DNA of 64,000 nt from Eikenella corrodens (GTDB taxonomy: Bacteria; Pseudomonadota; Gammaproteobacteria; Burkholderiales; Neisseriaceae). The stretch spans positions 868,001-932,000 of the forward strand of contig NZ_CP034670.1 of the NCBI RefSeq assembly GCF_003990355.1. The letters run 5' to 3'. Made by a program: the position numbers and the translations under genes. The notes beneath the pieces are model-generated. The model searched no databases. It had not been told where the DNA came from and worked only from the letters and a program-made list of their open reading frames with translations. Position 1 is the first letter of the stretch. Each line of letters starts with the position of its first letter. Below are positions 15,801 through 23,744 of the stretch, one piece after another.

Positions 15801-17071
15801 ATTTATACGGCGGATACGGTAACGACCTGATTATCGGCCAAGACGGCAACGATTTCCTTTACGGTGAATCCGGTAACGATATCTTGTGGGGAGACGACAA
15901 CCGGGATCTGTCTGTTGCCGGAGACGATTACCTGGACGGCGGCGACGATAACGATACCCTGTATGGCGGCGGCGGAGCAGACACGCTGATCGGCGGCCGG
16001 GGCAGCGATACGCTGTATGGCGGCACCGGCTTCGACACTTACCTTTTCAATGAAGCCGACCTGAAATATGGCGGCGATCTCGATACGATTGACGATGCGG
16101 ACGGCCAAGGCCGCATTGTGATTGACGGCACGGCATTGGACGGCCTAACTTGGCAGCGGCAGGATGGCGGCTGGCGCAGCGGCCGTTTCAGCCTGAGCCA
16201 AACCGGCAGCGAACTGCATGTTGCCGTAGACGGCTGGCAAAACGGCATTACCGTGCGCAATTTTGCCAATGGCACGCTCGGATTGAACCTTCCTGCCCAA
16301 CAACCCGAACCGCCCGCCGCCCAACCCAAGCCGGAAACCCCGAATCCAAGGCTACCTGAAACCCCTGCCTTGCCAGACCTTCCGGCCGAAACCAAACCGC
16401 AGGAGCCTTCCGTTAATCCGGATCTGCCGGAAACCCCGATTTTGCCCACCAACCCGAGCAATACGGAGCAGCCTCTAACACCGCTGCCGCCTAACAATCC
16501 GGGCAACCCACCCGCCAATGCCGCACCGGCAACGCCTCCGGCCGAGCCAAACCATCCGATTCCTACGGAAACGCCGGTTTTGCCGACAAACCCGAGCAAT
16601 ACCGGCGGACAGATCCCGCCGATGTTGCCCGACAATCCCGCCTACTCCGTTGCCCCCGCTCCGGTTGTGCCGCCCAAGCCGGTTAAGGCCAAACGGCGCC
16701 TGTCTGTTTTCAGCAGACGGAAGGAGCAAGTGGTAAACAGCTATTCTTCTTGGAAACAAAAGGCTGAAGATAAGGTTTCTTCCGGCATCCTCTCCTGGAA
16801 ACGCCGCCGGGCCGCGAAAAAAGCTGCAACGGCACCCCTCCAGCCGCAACAGCCCGCAACCATACTCCCGCCTTCCCATAGCCCCTTCAAGCGGCACCGC
16901 AGGGCGGCCGCTTCCGTGGGCACATCGGCAGCATTTGCCCACATTCCGCAACAGGCGGTGGCACTGACCCATGCCATGGCCGCTTTCGGCAACGGCCAAG
17001 GCAGTGCCGCAAGCGGTACTGTTTCGGCTCCCCCTAATCCGGCAGCCATCCTGACCACGCCTTCCGTGTAG
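12830..17071 (+). CDS. Large RTX (hemolysin-type calcium-binding repeat) protein
   Basis: 1413 residues from MSEDVKNRST. The N-terminal ~570 residues are unrecognised, with one hydrophobic patch near 262-280. Glycine/aspartate nonapeptide repeats (GGxGxDxLx) occur in four blocks, about residues 578-615, 737-785, 804-880 and 987-1068, and would bind calcium outside the cell. A proline-rich segment (~1157-1283) contains a repeated ETP(I/V)LPTNPSNT motif, followed by a basic region and a C-terminal LTHAMAAFGNGQG that resembles the end of Neisseria-type RTX proteins, probably the type I secretion signal. No secretion or acyltransferase genes are adjacent. The start is immediately after the IS5 element. 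Confidence 0.88.
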   Translation: MSEDVKNRSTNEASTRGVFDILKEKVAQRTLGNDTLWNPSDPNTTPTVDQYLLSNVFRLGPQILGEGMIRSALLKGKQLSSVLTKGLTDDYTAAIDAAVRYKTLNDMLPEWDKMINSGTELSPALRERLLQTRQKLQSGAGDAYRTLLEYTEHHSQLRSTMASKDGSRILNNLVSTLEYDLSSYGSNFSGAMNHFFNGALFVKLLHDDLFSGKTHRTEQELQASVGNWLGLLEPFANPPAAKGYFQGLRTLLNATIARPTASLLGGAVRGGVTGIILSLEYEAVYHFSKWVFSDVSKQLFGKELYEMDWFVNAADKTIPAVLGHLSGNELDTAIGFIHILGTRFRSTGSKTLDDETIGTLFGSNDYQEMNFGRVLSVYKKLYALFSGSHDADGLTDAAQMAAHMQQHYQIFTGKDGSKPVLESITVKKSDPLDHRALLNNEEGMAYRYALLNLNPFAVFGSIDYQAYNTNRELDLYSANNPNGMTEGYLKDRSNMLGLMNEFDSEKTAYGKRFGAFGLINSPEMAHALRNMDDVLYEDFSANGGKGLQLDINYKNMPESAKQHISFGTNQNDDKGELTGGSKNDRLYGLAGDDTLKGLGGSDHMEGGIGFDTYHIEDEDTVFDSDGKGKLVFKNSKTAGHFERIADQDGVWRSEGMQAIRQGNDLKVSADGDSATIQNFFTQAAAGTDGSLSLLGITLADAVPTEERPFLDTVAYAGEANLYNTFNLSGQQRFSIIGGSRDDLVFANGAQAARIDAGAGNDRIYGSYGADTIYGGSGSDYINGSPGVIAGTGRTAEQQAEDRDFLVGGAGRDVVVGMAGDDIIHTGEVGEHLLTAGSGEAGDLASGGLGDDKIYGSIANDLLAGSEGGDTVYGGAGDDVILGDALYRLASRSLTVYQEGTITGPEYGPGSGIGGIGHVAPPSYHTPRVGMEHNYSNGKWEHRVSNAASRSHPDMDKWTVSIDHEKGDYAFSSPIPAINEDHRLAAGGGADYLYGGYGNDLIIGQDGNDFLYGESGNDILWGDDNRDLSVAGDDYLDGGDDNDTLYGGGGADTLIGGRGSDTLYGGTGFDTYLFNEADLKYGGDLDTIDDADGQGRIVIDGTALDGLTWQRQDGGWRSGRFSLSQTGSELHVAVDGWQNGITVRNFANGTLGLNLPAQQPEPPAAQPKPETPNPRLPETPALPDLPAETKPQEPSVNPDLPETPILPTNPSNTEQPLTPLPPNNPGNPPANAAPATPPAEPNHPIPTETPVLPTNPSNTGGQIPPMLPDNPAYSVAPAPVVPPKPVKAKRRLSVFSRRKEQVVNSYSSWKQKAEDKVSSGILSWKRRRAAKKAATAPLQPQQPATILPPSHSPFKRHRRAAASVGTSAAFAHIPQQAVALTHAMAAFGNGQGSAASGTVSAPPNPAAILTTPSV

Positions 17072-17153
17072 TCGGTGTTGTGTATACAAAGTCATCCAAC
17101 GGGCGGCTTTGTTTGCGTCTGCCTTCTTCGCCAACATGCCTATGTAGCTTGAT

Positions 17154-17245
17154 TATAGTGAATTAAATTTAAATGCTCGCCTTGCCGTAACGTGTGTACT
17201 GTCTGCGGCTCGCCGCCTTGTCCTGATTTTTGTTAATCCACTATA
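17154..17245. repeat. Correia repeat (CREE), shortened to 92 bp
   Basis: Same ends as the others, but the left half lacks about 13 bp that normally read ACCAGTACAGCGTTGG after TTTAA. The promoter-like arm points right. Confidence 0.85.
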
Positions 17246-17272
17246 AGATGGCGATGGTGAAAGATTGCCGCT

Positions 17273-17336
17273 AAAAGGCTACCTGAAAAATTTAGCTTCG
17301 CAGAAACTCGCTAGCTCGTTTTCAGGTAGCCTTTTT
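17273..17336. terminator. DUS-pair hairpin between RTX gene and gloB
   Basis: AAAAGGCTACCTGAAAA... pairs with TTTTCAGGTAGCCTTTT across about 30 bases. It serves the two convergent genes. Confidence 0.75.
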
Positions 17337-17362
17337 ATCTCCGCAGCCAAGCTGCCGCGGGG

Positions 17363-18115
17363 TTAAAAATGGTTTTTTAATTCGCGCAGGGCGGTGAAGA
17401 CTTGTTCTTCGCTATGCAGGCTTTGGCCGGCGAGTTCGGCGGTGCGGGCGGCTACCTGAAAATCGGCGGTGCGCAGGAAGGGGTTGATTTGCCGCTCGTG
17501 GGCGAGGGAGACGGGCAGAGTGGGCGTGTGCGCGGCGGTGGCCAGGCTGGGGGCGATGTGGGGATTGTGCGGCTCGATGTGCGCGGCAAAACGCAGGTTG
17601 GCGGCGGTGTATTCGTGAGCAGGGTAGAGCAGGGTTTTTTCAGGTAGCCTGTTGATGCGTTGCAGGGAGGCGAAGAGTTGGGTGGGGGTGCCGTCGAAAA
17701 CGCGGCCGCAGCCTGCGGAAAAGAGGGTGTCGCCGCAGAAGAGCCGGGCTTGCCCGCCTGCTTGCAACAGGTAGCTGAGGTGGGTTTGGGTGTGGCCGGG
17801 GGTGTGCCAAACGTTCACTTGGCTTTGCCAGAGCGGCCAGCTACTGCCTTCGCCTACGGTGTGGGTGGCGTGTGGGATGTCGTGGTTGGCGTAAACGTGG
17901 CAGTCGGGGAACTGGCGGATGAGCTCGGGCAGGCCGGCGGTGTGGTCGGCGTGGTGGTGGGTAATCCAGATTTGTTGCAGCGCCAGGCCGTGGGCTTTCA
18001 GGTAGCCTATTACGGGGGCGGCATCGCCGGGGTCGATGCAGACGGCTTCGTTGCCTTGTTGGAGCAGCCAGATGTAGTTGTCGGCAAGGGCTTGGATAGG
18101 AGTGATTTTGAACAT
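17363..18115 (-). CDS. gloB: Hydroxyacylglutathione hydrolase (glyoxalase II)
   Basis: Hydrolyses S-lactoylglutathione to D-lactate in methylglyoxal detoxification (cytoplasm). 250 residues starting MFKITPIQALADNYIWLL, a typical GloB N-terminus. The metallo-beta-lactamase motif THHHADHTAG lies near residues 53-62. Further metal ligands are in TPGHTQTH and LFCGDTLFSAGCGR, and HEYTAANLRFA also matches. The upstream in-frame extension was rejected because homologues start at this methionine. Confidence 0.95.
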   Translation of the reverse strand: MFKITPIQALADNYIWLLQQGNEAVCIDPGDAAPVIGYLKAHGLALQQIWITHHHADHTAGLPELIRQFPDCHVYANHDIPHATHTVGEGSSWPLWQSQVNVWHTPGHTQTHLSYLLQAGGQARLFCGDTLFSAGCGRVFDGTPTQLFASLQRINRLPEKTLLYPAHEYTAANLRFAAHIEPHNPHIAPSLATAAHTPTLPVSLAHERQINPFLRTADFQVAARTAELAGQSLHSEEQVFTALRELKNHF

Positions 18116-18194
18116 GATGGCGATGTTAATAAATTGACAAAAGGGTGGCCGATTGCTAGCCTTCACAGCATTTTACACGATAAGGGGGCGGCAG

Positions 18195-18791
18195 ATGACT
18201 GCTGTGGATTATGTAGTGAATTTGGTATTGAGCGGGATTTTGATTGTGGGGGCGTATCAGTTTTATTTTTTCACCCAGCGCCACCCGCTGCGGCCGGCGC
18301 AGGTGCTGCATTCGCCGCTGGATGAGAAGATTCCGTTTGTGGCTTGGTGGTCGTGGGTGTATAGCTTTTTGTATTATCCGGCAATTTTGTATTTAAACTG
18401 GCTGATGGCGGATTCGCGCCAGTTTGTGATGACGGCGTTTAGCTTTTTGATTTTGCTGTTTGTGCAAATGATGTTTTTCTGGCTGTGGCCGGTGTCCACG
18501 CCGCCGCACTGGCGCAGTGTGAACACGGGCAAAACGGCTTCGGAGAAGTTTTTGCTGTTTGTGCAGAAGTTCGACCAATCCACCAACTGCTTCCCGAGTA
18601 TGCACGTTTCGGTGGCGATGCTCACGGCCATGTATGCCTACCCGAGAATGGGCGCGGTGGCGTTTGCCTTTCCGGTGTTGATTGCGCTTTCCTGTATGTT
18701 TACCAAGCAGCATTATCTGATGGATTTGCCCGCCGGCGCGTTTTTGGGCTGGCTGGTGTTTAAGCTGTATGGCTGGCTGATGCTGGGGTAA
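18195..18791 (+). CDS. PAP2-family membrane phosphatase
   Basis: 198 residues, about five to six membrane segments. PAP2 catalytic signatures are NCFPSMHVSVAM (motif 2, PSMH) and SCMFTKQHYLMDLPAG (motif 3, with the catalytic His and Asp). The first motif is weaker. Members remove phosphate from lipid or inositol phosphates at the membrane. The substrate is not evident. The start at MTAVDYVV has GGGGG upstream; it diverges from gloB. Confidence 0.85.
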   Translation: MTAVDYVVNLVLSGILIVGAYQFYFFTQRHPLRPAQVLHSPLDEKIPFVAWWSWVYSFLYYPAILYLNWLMADSRQFVMTAFSFLILLFVQMMFFWLWPVSTPPHWRSVNTGKTASEKFLLFVQKFDQSTNCFPSMHVSVAMLTAMYAYPRMGAVAFAFPVLIALSCMFTKQHYLMDLPAGAFLGWLVFKLYGWLMLG

Positions 18792-18795
18792 ACGG

Positions 18796-18824
18796 GAGGC
18801 TGCCTGAATATTCAGGTAGCCTTT
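18796..18824. terminator. DUS-pair hairpin with a variant arm
   Basis: AGGCTGCCTGAA followed by TTCAGGTAGCCT. The left arm has one change (GCTGCC for GCTACC), which equals the Simonsiella-type DUS as I remember it. Confidence 0.65.
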
Positions 18825-18838
18825 ATTGCCTGTTTGGG

Positions 18839-18943
18839 TATAGTGAATTAACAAAAACCAGTACGGCGTTGGCTCGCCTTGCCGTAACAGTGTGTACTGT
18901 CTGCGGCTCGCCGCCTTGTCCTGATTTTTGTTAATCCACTATA
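18839..18943. repeat. Correia repeat (CREE), 105 bp
   Basis: Starts TATAGTGAATTAACAAAAAC, ends GTTAATCCACTATA. The TTGTCC-18 bp-TATATT arm faces cca, whose ATG is 24 bp away. Confidence 0.88.
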
Positions 18944-18966
18944 TTTGCCGATTCAAGAAAGCGATT

Positions 18967-20208
18967 ATGGAAACCTATCTGGTGGGCGGCGCGGTGCGCG
19001 ATGCCTTGTTGGGGCGGGAAGTGAAAGACCGCGATTGGGTGGTGGTGGGCGCTGATGCGCCGGCCATGCTCGCGGCGGGCTATCAGCCGGTGGGCAAGGA
19101 TTTTCCGGTGTTCCTGCACCCCGAAACGCATGAGGAATACGCCCTGGCGCGCACCGAGCGCAAAACCGGGCGCGGCTATGCCGGCTTCACTTTCCACGCC
19201 GAGCCGGACGTTACCCTGGAGCAAGACCTGCAACGGCGCGACCTCACCATCAACGCCATGGCGCAGGATGCGGCCGGGCAGATTATCGACCCCTTCGGCG
19301 GGCAGGCCGATTTGGCCGCGGGCATATTGCGCCACGTTTCCCCCGCCTTCGCCGAAGACCCGGTGCGGATTTTGCGCACCGCGCGGTTTGCCGCCCGCTA
19401 CGGTTTTCAGGTAGCCCCCGAAACCCTGCGCCTGATGGCGGATATGGTGCAGAGCGGCGAAGCCGATGCGCTGGTGGCCGAGCGAGTGTGGCAGGAGTTT
19501 GCGCACGGGCTGATGGAAGCGCGGCCGGTGCGCATGATTGAAGTGCTGCGCCAATGCGGCGCGCTCGCCGTGCTGCTGCCCGAAGTGGAAGCCTTGTTCG
19601 GCGTGTCGCAGCGCGCAGACTACCACCCCGAAATCGACAGCGGCATCCACACCCTGCTCACCCTGCAAAGCGCCGCCGATGCCGGCCTGAGCCTGCCCGA
19701 ACGCTACGCCGCGCTGCTGCACGATTTGGGCAAAGCCGTCACCGCGCCCGAAATCCTGCCCGCACACCACGGCCACGAGGAAGCCGGCGTGCCGCTGGTG
19801 CAGGCCGTTAATCAGCGCTGGAAAGTGCCCAAAGCCTGCGCCGACTTGGCTTTGCAAGTGTGCCGCTGGCACGGGCAGCTGCACAAGGCGGCCGAATTGC
19901 GCCCGCAAACCGCCGCCAAAATTTTGCAGCAAACCGATGCCTACCGTCGCCCCGAACGCTTCGCCGCCATGCTCAACGTGTGCCGCGCCGACGCGCAAGG
20001 CCGCCTCGGCTTCGAACACGTCGCCTACCCGCAACGCGAACACTGGCTCGCCCTGCTCGCCGCCGCGCAGCAAACCGACACCGCCGCCATCGCCGCCGCC
20101 CATGCCGAGCAACCGCAACGCATCGCCGAAGCCATCGCCGCCGACAGGCTGGCGCGGATTAAGCCCTTGCAGGAAGCGTATCGGCGGGAACAGGGAAAGG
20201 CTACCTGA
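18967..20208 (+). CDS. cca: CCA tRNA nucleotidyltransferase with HD domain
   Basis: Adds or repairs the 3' CCA end of tRNAs. 413 residues from METYLVGGAVRDALLGREVKDRDWVVVG, the class II nucleotidyltransferase head with catalytic DxD-type residues. RRDLTINAMA and the RILRTARFAARYGF motif follow. The C-terminal HD phosphohydrolase domain shows ALLHDLGKAVT and HHGHEEAG. An earlier in-frame start lies inside the CREE and was rejected. The stop codon is provided by an uptake sequence (GGCTACCTGA), giving the terminal Ala-Thr. Confidence 0.96.
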   Translation: METYLVGGAVRDALLGREVKDRDWVVVGADAPAMLAAGYQPVGKDFPVFLHPETHEEYALARTERKTGRGYAGFTFHAEPDVTLEQDLQRRDLTINAMAQDAAGQIIDPFGGQADLAAGILRHVSPAFAEDPVRILRTARFAARYGFQVAPETLRLMADMVQSGEADALVAERVWQEFAHGLMEARPVRMIEVLRQCGALAVLLPEVEALFGVSQRADYHPEIDSGIHTLLTLQSAADAGLSLPERYAALLHDLGKAVTAPEILPAHHGHEEAGVPLVQAVNQRWKVPKACADLALQVCRWHGQLHKAAELRPQTAAKILQQTDAYRRPERFAAMLNVCRADAQGRLGFEHVAYPQREHWLALLAAAQQTDTAAIAAAHAEQPQRIAEAIAADRLARIKPLQEAYRREQGKAT

Positions 20209-20257
20209 AAAGCGCAGGCTTCAGCGCAGCGGAAAATACGCGGGCAGACCAATGGGA

Positions 20258-20361
20258 TATAGTGGATTAACAAAAATCAGGACAAGGCGGCGAGCCGCAG
20301 ACAGTACACACGTTACGGCAAGGCGAGCCAACGCTGTACTGGTTTTTGTTAATCCACTATA
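20258..20361. repeat. Correia repeat (CREE), 104 bp
   Basis: Starts TATAGTGGATTAACAAAAAT and ends TTGTTAATCCACTATA. Promoter-like arm points left, towards the cca 3' end. It sits 17 bp before the next gene. Confidence 0.88.
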
Positions 20362-20378
20362 AAACGGAAAGGGACAGT

Positions 20379-21020
20379 ATGTTGAATAAATCAGATGTGA
20401 AAGAATTTTGCGTTCGCTTGGCGGGGGAGTATCCCGGCTGGGAATATAAGGCGAGTGTTTTTAAGAATAAAACGTTGAAACATTCGGAGATTTGGATTGA
20501 TCCTTCTTGGGTATTGCACCTTTCGGCAATGCCTAATGTCCGTGTTTTTAATAAATCTGTTACCAAGATCTTAAAAGAAGGATTTCAAGATCCATATATA
20601 CCAAAATGGACTGCCCGTATGCTAATTCTTAGCCCGGATGCCCATAACCATTGCATGATTTATCAAAAGCTGGTGCACACCCTACCTGATGCCGAAGCCT
20701 ATATCCGCGATTTTTTTGAACGGGGTTTGGATTTGGTGGAGTGTTATTTCAGTAATCCGGACGAAAAGGAGTTTCTGGCCGGTTATCCGATTTATGGCGA
20801 ATTCCCCGCACCCTCTACGGATGATGCCTACGAAGGCTTGGGCAACTGTATTGCCCGCGCCATCCTGCTGGACTTTGATTATGTGGAACGGTTTATTAAA
20901 GATGATTTTCCTACGATTCGTCCCATTAGCGAGAAACGTCGCGAGCGCGTAGCCCAATGGCTGCCCATCTGGAAAGAACGCGCTGCCGAAACCGGCAGCA
21001 TCCTGCCGCCGAAGAAGTAA
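20379..21020 (+). CDS. Conserved-looking protein of unknown function
   Basis: 213 residues from MLNKSDVKEFC; soluble, no signal peptide or membrane segment. Charged ends (EKRRERVAQWLPIWKERA) and an acidic middle (VECYFSNPDEKEF). I do not recognise a domain. The first half is clearly more AT-rich than the surrounding genes. The gene is flanked by two CREEs in the same orientation (20258 and 21152), so it may have come in or moved as a CREE-bounded block. Start chosen at the ATG after GGAAAGGGACAG. Confidence 0.7.
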   Translation: MLNKSDVKEFCVRLAGEYPGWEYKASVFKNKTLKHSEIWIDPSWVLHLSAMPNVRVFNKSVTKILKEGFQDPYIPKWTARMLILSPDAHNHCMIYQKLVHTLPDAEAYIRDFFERGLDLVECYFSNPDEKEFLAGYPIYGEFPAPSTDDAYEGLGNCIARAILLDFDYVERFIKDDFPTIRPISEKRRERVAQWLPIWKERAAETGSILPPKK

Positions 21021-21065
21021 AGCCGGGCAGGAGCGGCGGGATAGGCAATAGCGCCGCAGTGTATA

Positions 21066-21105
21066 TTTTCAGGTAGCCTCCGGCAGGAAAGAGGCTACCT
21101 GAAAA
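21066..21105. terminator. DUS-pair hairpin
   Basis: TTTTCAGGTAGCCTC / GAGGCTACCTGAAAA, downstream of the unknown gene. Confidence 0.75.
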
Positions 21106-21151
21106 ATAACGCCGCCGTCTCCATTCTAAATAAACAGCGGCGTTTTGTTTG

Positions 21152-21256
21152 TATAGTGGATTAACAAAAATCAGGACAAGGCGGCGAGCCGCAGACAGTA
21201 CACACGTTACGGCAAGGCGAGACAACGCTGTACTGGTTTAAATTTAATCCACTATA
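21152..21256. repeat. Correia repeat (CREE), 105 bp
   Basis: Starts TATAGTGGATTAACAAAAAT, ends TTTAAATTTAATCCACTATA. Same orientation as the copy at 20258. Confidence 0.88.
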
Positions 21257-21280
21257 TATCTGCCGGTAGCGATCACGGAG

Positions 21281-22501
21281 TTATAAACAGGCCAGCTCCC
21301 GCTCCAGCATTTCGGTAATCTGCTCGCGTGGGCGGATAAGCCGGAATTCGCTGCCGTTTACCAATACTTCGGCGGCGCGCGGGCGGGTGTTGTAGTTGCT
21401 GGCCATGCTGGCGGCGTAGGCGCCGGCGCTGCGTATCACCAAAAGATCACCGGTTTGGGCGGCGATGCGGCGGTTTTGAGCGAGAAAGTCGCCGGTTTCG
21501 CACACGGGGCCGACTACATCGGCGGTAAAAGTGTTGCCGGGTTGGGGGTTGGTGTTGTCGATGTGATGGTAGGCCTGATAGAGCGCCGGGCGCATCAGGT
21601 CGTTCATAGCGGCATCGACAACCACGAAATATTTGTCGCCGTTGCGTTTTACGCGCTCCACGCGGGTAAGTAGCAGGCCGGCGTTGCCAACCAGGCTGCG
21701 CCCGGGCTCGAGGATGAGTGAGAGTGCCCGATTGCCAAGCAGATGACGAACGGCTTGGGCGTAAGCAGATAGGTCGGGCACAGTTTCATCGTGATAAACA
21801 ATGCCAACGCCGCCGCCTAGGTCGATGTGTTCTAATTCAATGCCCTGTGCAGCCAGGCGGTCTGCCAGATCCAGCAAGCGCCCGCAGGCTTCCACCAGCG
21901 GTGAGAGGTTGGTGAGCTGAGAGCCGATGTGGCAGTCGATACCGGTAATGCGCAGGTGCGGCAGGGTGGCGGCGTGGTAGTAGGCAGCTTCTGCATCTTC
22001 CATGGCAATACCGAATTTGTTGGCTTTCAAACCGGTGGAAATATAGGGGTGGGTTTGCGCGTCCACATCGGGGTTGATGCGCAGAGAAACGGGCGCCACA
22101 ATGCCGCATTCGGCTGCAGCGGCGTTGAGTTGGCCTAGCTCGGGCAGACTTTCCACATTGAAGCACTTGATGCCGGCCTCCAGCGCATACATCATTTCAG
22201 CGCGGCTTTTGCCCACGCCGGAGAAAATGGTTTGGTCGGCACGGCCGCCGGCGGCCAGCACACGAGCCAGTTCCCCGCCGGATACGATGTCGAATCCACA
22301 GCCCAAACCGGCAAAATGGCGCAAAATACTCAGATTCCCATTAGCCTTCACTGCGTAACACAGCAAAGGACTAAGCCCGTCAAAGGCGGAGGCATAGTTT
22401 TCATAGGCTGCAGTAAGCGCAGCCTGGCTATACACATACAACGGGGTGCCAAACTCCTCGGCCAATGCGTTGAGGGAGACGTTTTCGCAATATAAAGACA
22501 T
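21281..22501 (-). CDS. lysA: Diaminopimelate decarboxylase
   Basis: Last step of lysine synthesis, meso-diaminopimelate to L-lysine, PLP-dependent, cytoplasmic. 406 residues. The PLP lysine is in CYAVKANGN (near residue 52). GCGFDIVSGGEL, HIGSQ, the glycine loop HIDLGGGVGI, EPGRSLVGNAG and the C-terminal GPVCETGDFLAQNR (active-site Cys/Glu) are all present. It starts 2 bp after the lptM stop, so the two are co-transcribed, as in other Neisseriaceae. Confidence 0.96.
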   Translation of the reverse strand: MSLYCENVSLNALAEEFGTPLYVYSQAALTAAYENYASAFDGLSPLLCYAVKANGNLSILRHFAGLGCGFDIVSGGELARVLAAGGRADQTIFSGVGKSRAEMMYALEAGIKCFNVESLPELGQLNAAAAECGIVAPVSLRINPDVDAQTHPYISTGLKANKFGIAMEDAEAAYYHAATLPHLRITGIDCHIGSQLTNLSPLVEACGRLLDLADRLAAQGIELEHIDLGGGVGIVYHDETVPDLSAYAQAVRHLLGNRALSLILEPGRSLVGNAGLLLTRVERVKRNGDKYFVVVDAAMNDLMRPALYQAYHHIDNTNPQPGNTFTADVVGPVCETGDFLAQNRRIAAQTGDLLVIRSAGAYAASMASNYNTRPRAAEVLVNGSEFRLIRPREQITEMLERELACL

Positions 22502-22503
22502 GG

Positions 22504-22692
22504 TTATTCACTCGAAGGCAGCGGTTGCGGCGCCACATCGGGCATCGGCGCGATGGGGCTGAATTGCAGGCCGGTTTGCACGGGGGCGAAGCGGGCGCGG
22601 TCGCTTTCTTTGGGCAGGTAGAGGTCGCCTTTATAGCCGCAGGCGCTCAAAAGCAGGGCGGCGGCGAGGGCGGGGAGCAGGGTTCGCATCAT
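22504..22692 (-). CDS. lptM: Small LPS-translocon maturation lipoprotein (LptM/YifL)
   Basis: 62-residue lipoprotein: MMRTLLPALAAALLLSAC with lipobox LSAC, then the family signature CGYKGDLYLP directly after the lipidated cysteine. LptM helps the LptD-LptE outer-membrane translocon mature in E. coli. The rest is a short proline-rich tail. Position between divergent cyaY and downstream lysA is the usual one for this family. Easily missed because a longer in-frame reading extends upstream through cyaY on the opposite strand. Confidence 0.88.
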   Translation of the reverse strand: MMRTLLPALAAALLLSACGYKGDLYLPKESDRARFAPVQTGLQFSPIAPMPDVAPQPLPSSE

Positions 22693-22776
22693 CACATCAA
22701 CTCGAAATTGCCTGAAACAGGCGGCTGTGGCAAGATGGCGCATCTTAAACAAAAAAGCCGCGGTGCACAAACCATC

Positions 22777-23097
22777 ATGAACGAAACCGAATTTTTGCGC
22801 TATTCCGACCAGTTGTTTGCCCACATCGAAGACCAGCTCGACCAATGCGGTGCCGATTTCGACTGCGAACACAACGGCAATGTGCTCACCATTGAGGCCG
22901 ACAACGGCACGCAGATTATCGTCAACCGCCACACGCCGAACCAGGAACTGTGGATTGCTGCCAAAAGCGGCGGCTACCACTTCGCCCTGCGCGAGGGCGA
23001 ATGGCGCTCCACCCGCGACGGCAGCAGTTTTTTCGCCATGTTGAACGAAGTGCTGGGCGAGGCGGCGGGCGAAGCGGTGGAAATCGAGCCGTTGTAG
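22777..23097 (+). CDS. cyaY: Iron donor protein CyaY (bacterial frataxin)
   Basis: 106 residues, MNETEFLRYSDQLFAHIEDQLD... with the acidic first helix typical of frataxin. The beta-sheet motif NGNVLTIEADNGTQIIVNRHTPNQELWIAAKSGGYHF follows in pieces. CyaY binds iron and modulates iron-sulfur cluster assembly. The tryptophan in LWIAAKSGG is the conserved one. Divergent from lptM-lysA. Confidence 0.94.
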   Translation: MNETEFLRYSDQLFAHIEDQLDQCGADFDCEHNGNVLTIEADNGTQIIVNRHTPNQELWIAAKSGGYHFALREGEWRSTRDGSSFFAMLNEVLGEAAGEAVEIEPL

Positions 23098-23114
23098 TTG
23101 GGGCTGCTGCTTGT

Positions 23115-23157
23115 AAAGGCTACCTGAAAATCGATTGTAGATTTTCAGGTAGCCTTT
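23115..23157. terminator. DUS-pair terminator between convergent genes
   Basis: AAAGGCTACCTGAAAATC and GATTTTCAGGTAGCCTTT give a long perfect stem around a short loop. It serves cyaY and the facing membrane-protein gene. Confidence 0.82.
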
Positions 23158-23162
23158 ACCCA

Positions 23163-23729
23163 TTAAGGCCGCCGCTTGATTTTATGCAATACCATGCCGA
23201 TAACGATGGCGCAGAGCAGCAGGCCGAAGACTGCGGGTAGGATAACGGCGTAGCCTGCCGCCCGGCCGTAACGGATGCTCCACAGGATTTTGCCTGCGGC
23301 GGCTGCGGCTAGGCAGAACAGCCCGAGGCGCGGTTTGCGCTGCCAGAAGGCGGCGGCAATCAGCATCAGGCTCAGAGCAACCATGCCCGATGCCAAGACT
23401 TTGGCCGTATTCCAGCCGCCGAGCAGGAAGTTTTGCTCCATGGCCAAGAACTGCCGGATACGTTCGTTTGGATAGTCGGGCGGGGGAAACCAAAACATAC
23501 TGCTGAGCAGCAGCAACAAGGTAGCCCAAATACCGGCGTGGCTGCGGCGGTAGGCTGCGAGGCAGAAGGGGATGAGGAACAACGGGCGGATGTACCAGCT
23601 CAGGGGGTTATGATGCCGGGCGAATGCCCAATGGAAAAAACGGCTGTCGGCAAAAAAAGCGGCAATCAGGGCGGCGCTGAGCAGGGCGAATAGGATGGCG
23701 GCTGCGCGATCGATGGCGGATTGGTTCAT
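23163..23729 (-). CDS. Hypothetical multi-pass membrane protein
   Basis: 188 residues with about six hydrophobic segments (for example ILFALLSAALIAAFFA near 12-27, FLIPFCLAAY, ATLLLLLSSMFWF, ASGMVALSLMLIAAAFW, LPAVFGLLLCAIVIGMVLH). No family recognised. A CREE ends 16 bp upstream with its TTGTCC-18-TATATA arm facing this gene. There is no good Shine-Dalgarno before the ATG, so a nearly leaderless transcript from the CREE is possible. Confidence 0.72.
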   Translation of the reverse strand: MNQSAIDRAAAILFALLSAALIAAFFADSRFFHWAFARHHNPLSWYIRPLFLIPFCLAAYRRSHAGIWATLLLLLSSMFWFPPPDYPNERIRQFLAMEQNFLLGGWNTAKVLASGMVALSLMLIAAAFWQRKPRLGLFCLAAAAAGKILWSIRYGRAAGYAVILPAVFGLLLCAIVIGMVLHKIKRRP

Positions 23730-23744
23730 AGGGGACGTTTAATA

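Noticed and set aside
12830..17071. RTX gene as a complete toxin operon
   Set aside because: No acyltransferase, HlyB or HlyD homologue is next to it; only the structural gene is present.
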